Shown here piece after piece: positions 63,671 to 64,000 of a DNA stretch of 64,000 nt. Each line of letters begins with the position of its first letter. Position 1 is the first letter of the stretch. Origin of the DNA: Sporosarcina sp. ANT_H38 (GTDB taxonomy: Bacteria > Bacillota > Bacilli > Bacillales_A > Planococcaceae). The notes under the pieces were generated by a model. The model saw only the letters and a list, made by a program, of their open reading frames with translations. It made no database searches and was not told the origin of the DNA. Position numbers and translations under genes: made by a program. Location of the stretch: contig NZ_VOBC01000001.1 of NCBI RefSeq assembly GCF_008369195.1, positions 744,001 through 808,000 on the forward strand. The letters are read 5' to 3'.

Positions 63671-64000
63671 ATGAATATAGCACTGATCCTCATTTGTACG
63701 TTTTTCATTGCTAGTATTATTGCTATATTATCTTCTATAAAAAAAAATAACATTCGTAATAAACCTAGCAGTGCTGTTGTTATTGTGATTGCTTTACAAG
63801 TACTTGTCTTCATATTATTCTTTGCCAATATCTTAGCCAACCTACAGGAAGAAGTGGTTTCTATAATATGGTGGGGGATAGTTCTAGCTGGCTTTATTGT
63901 TAGCATAAAGGATTTTAAAAATAATTCTATGGCATCCACATTGTGTATTCTTTTAAGCATTTGTTTGGCTGCCCTGAAGCTACTGCTGTTTGCAATAACC
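63671..64000 (+). CDS. Hypothetical membrane protein, 3' end outside window
   Basis: Open frame to the window edge: 110 codons, four hydrophobic segments (MNIALILICTFFIASIIAIL, then V-V-I-V-I-A-L-Q-V-L-V-F-I-L-F-F-A, I-I-W-W-G-I-V-L-A-G-F-I-V, L-C-I-L-L-S-I-C-L-A-A-L). ATG 63671 follows AGGAAG; ATG 63638 is in frame upstream with a poorer site. Family not recognised. Confidence 0.55.
   Translation, partial: MNIALILICTFFIASIIAILSSIKKNNIRNKPSSAVVIVIALQVLVFILFFANILANLQEEVVSIIWWGIVLAGFIVSIKDFKNNSMASTLCILLSICLAALKLLLFAIT

Overview
The window is a low-GC, endospore-forming Firmicute chromosome. Protein sequences and gene order are close to the Bacillus subtilis yrr and yqe/yqf regions. TTG and GTG starts are common, and sporulation genes are present (sigK, gpr, spoIIP, yqfC, yqfD). 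The gene set best fits Planococcaceae, Sporosarcina-like, but that placement is inference from sequence feel and synteny, not from a marker comparison.

Layout. 1-9 kb: alaS (5' end cut by the window), ireB/yrzL, ruvX, yrzB, mltG, trmR, udk, greA, yrrS, mtnN and a 26-residue membrane peptide gene. 9.2-9.9 kb: intact sigK on the minus strand. 10-23 kb: the yqeG-yqeH-aroE-yqeI-nadD-yqeK-rsfS-yqeM cluster, the DNA-uptake genes comEA-comEB-comEC, yqzM, holA, rpsT, gpr and spoIIP, then lepA (23.9-25.7 kb). 37.9-47.1 kb: hemW, then the CIRCE-controlled hrcA-grpE-dnaK and dnaJ-prmA-rsmE-mtaB. 47.2-59.2 kb: deoC, rpsU, a sigma-W-type promoter driving nfeD-floA, then yqfC-yqfD-phoH-pgpH-ybeY-dgkA-cdd-era-recO. 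59.2-64 kb: DUF2500 protein, an LrgA/LrgB pair, two GNAT acetyltransferases, a P-loop kinase and small membrane proteins, the last cut by the window end.

The main anomaly lies between lepA and hemW, which are neighbours in related genomes. About 12 kb of accessory DNA (about 25,727-37,770) is flanked by two copies of the lepA 3' end, the second followed by a terminator. This looks like an integrative element that used the 3' end of lepA as its attachment site and has since decayed. It holds at least four tyrosine-recombinase relics, a secreted toxin-like gene with a candidate immunity gene that appears to split one integrase gene, a truncated group II intron, a groEL 3'-end fragment, a CwlK-like peptidase, a polysaccharide deacetylase without signal peptide, an SDR oxidoreductase, a DJ-1/PfpI protein lacking the usual cysteine, and an MFS efflux pump.

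Three families of dispersed intergenic repeats occur in the core regions. One (six copies, all in the same orientation) lies directly upstream of mltG, mtnN, comEB, nfeD and recO, and about 360 bp upstream of hemW. Several genes expected from B. subtilis synteny are missing: trhP1/trhP2 after trmR, pbpI, comER, yqeY and yqzL. Some of these gaps hold a repeat copy instead.
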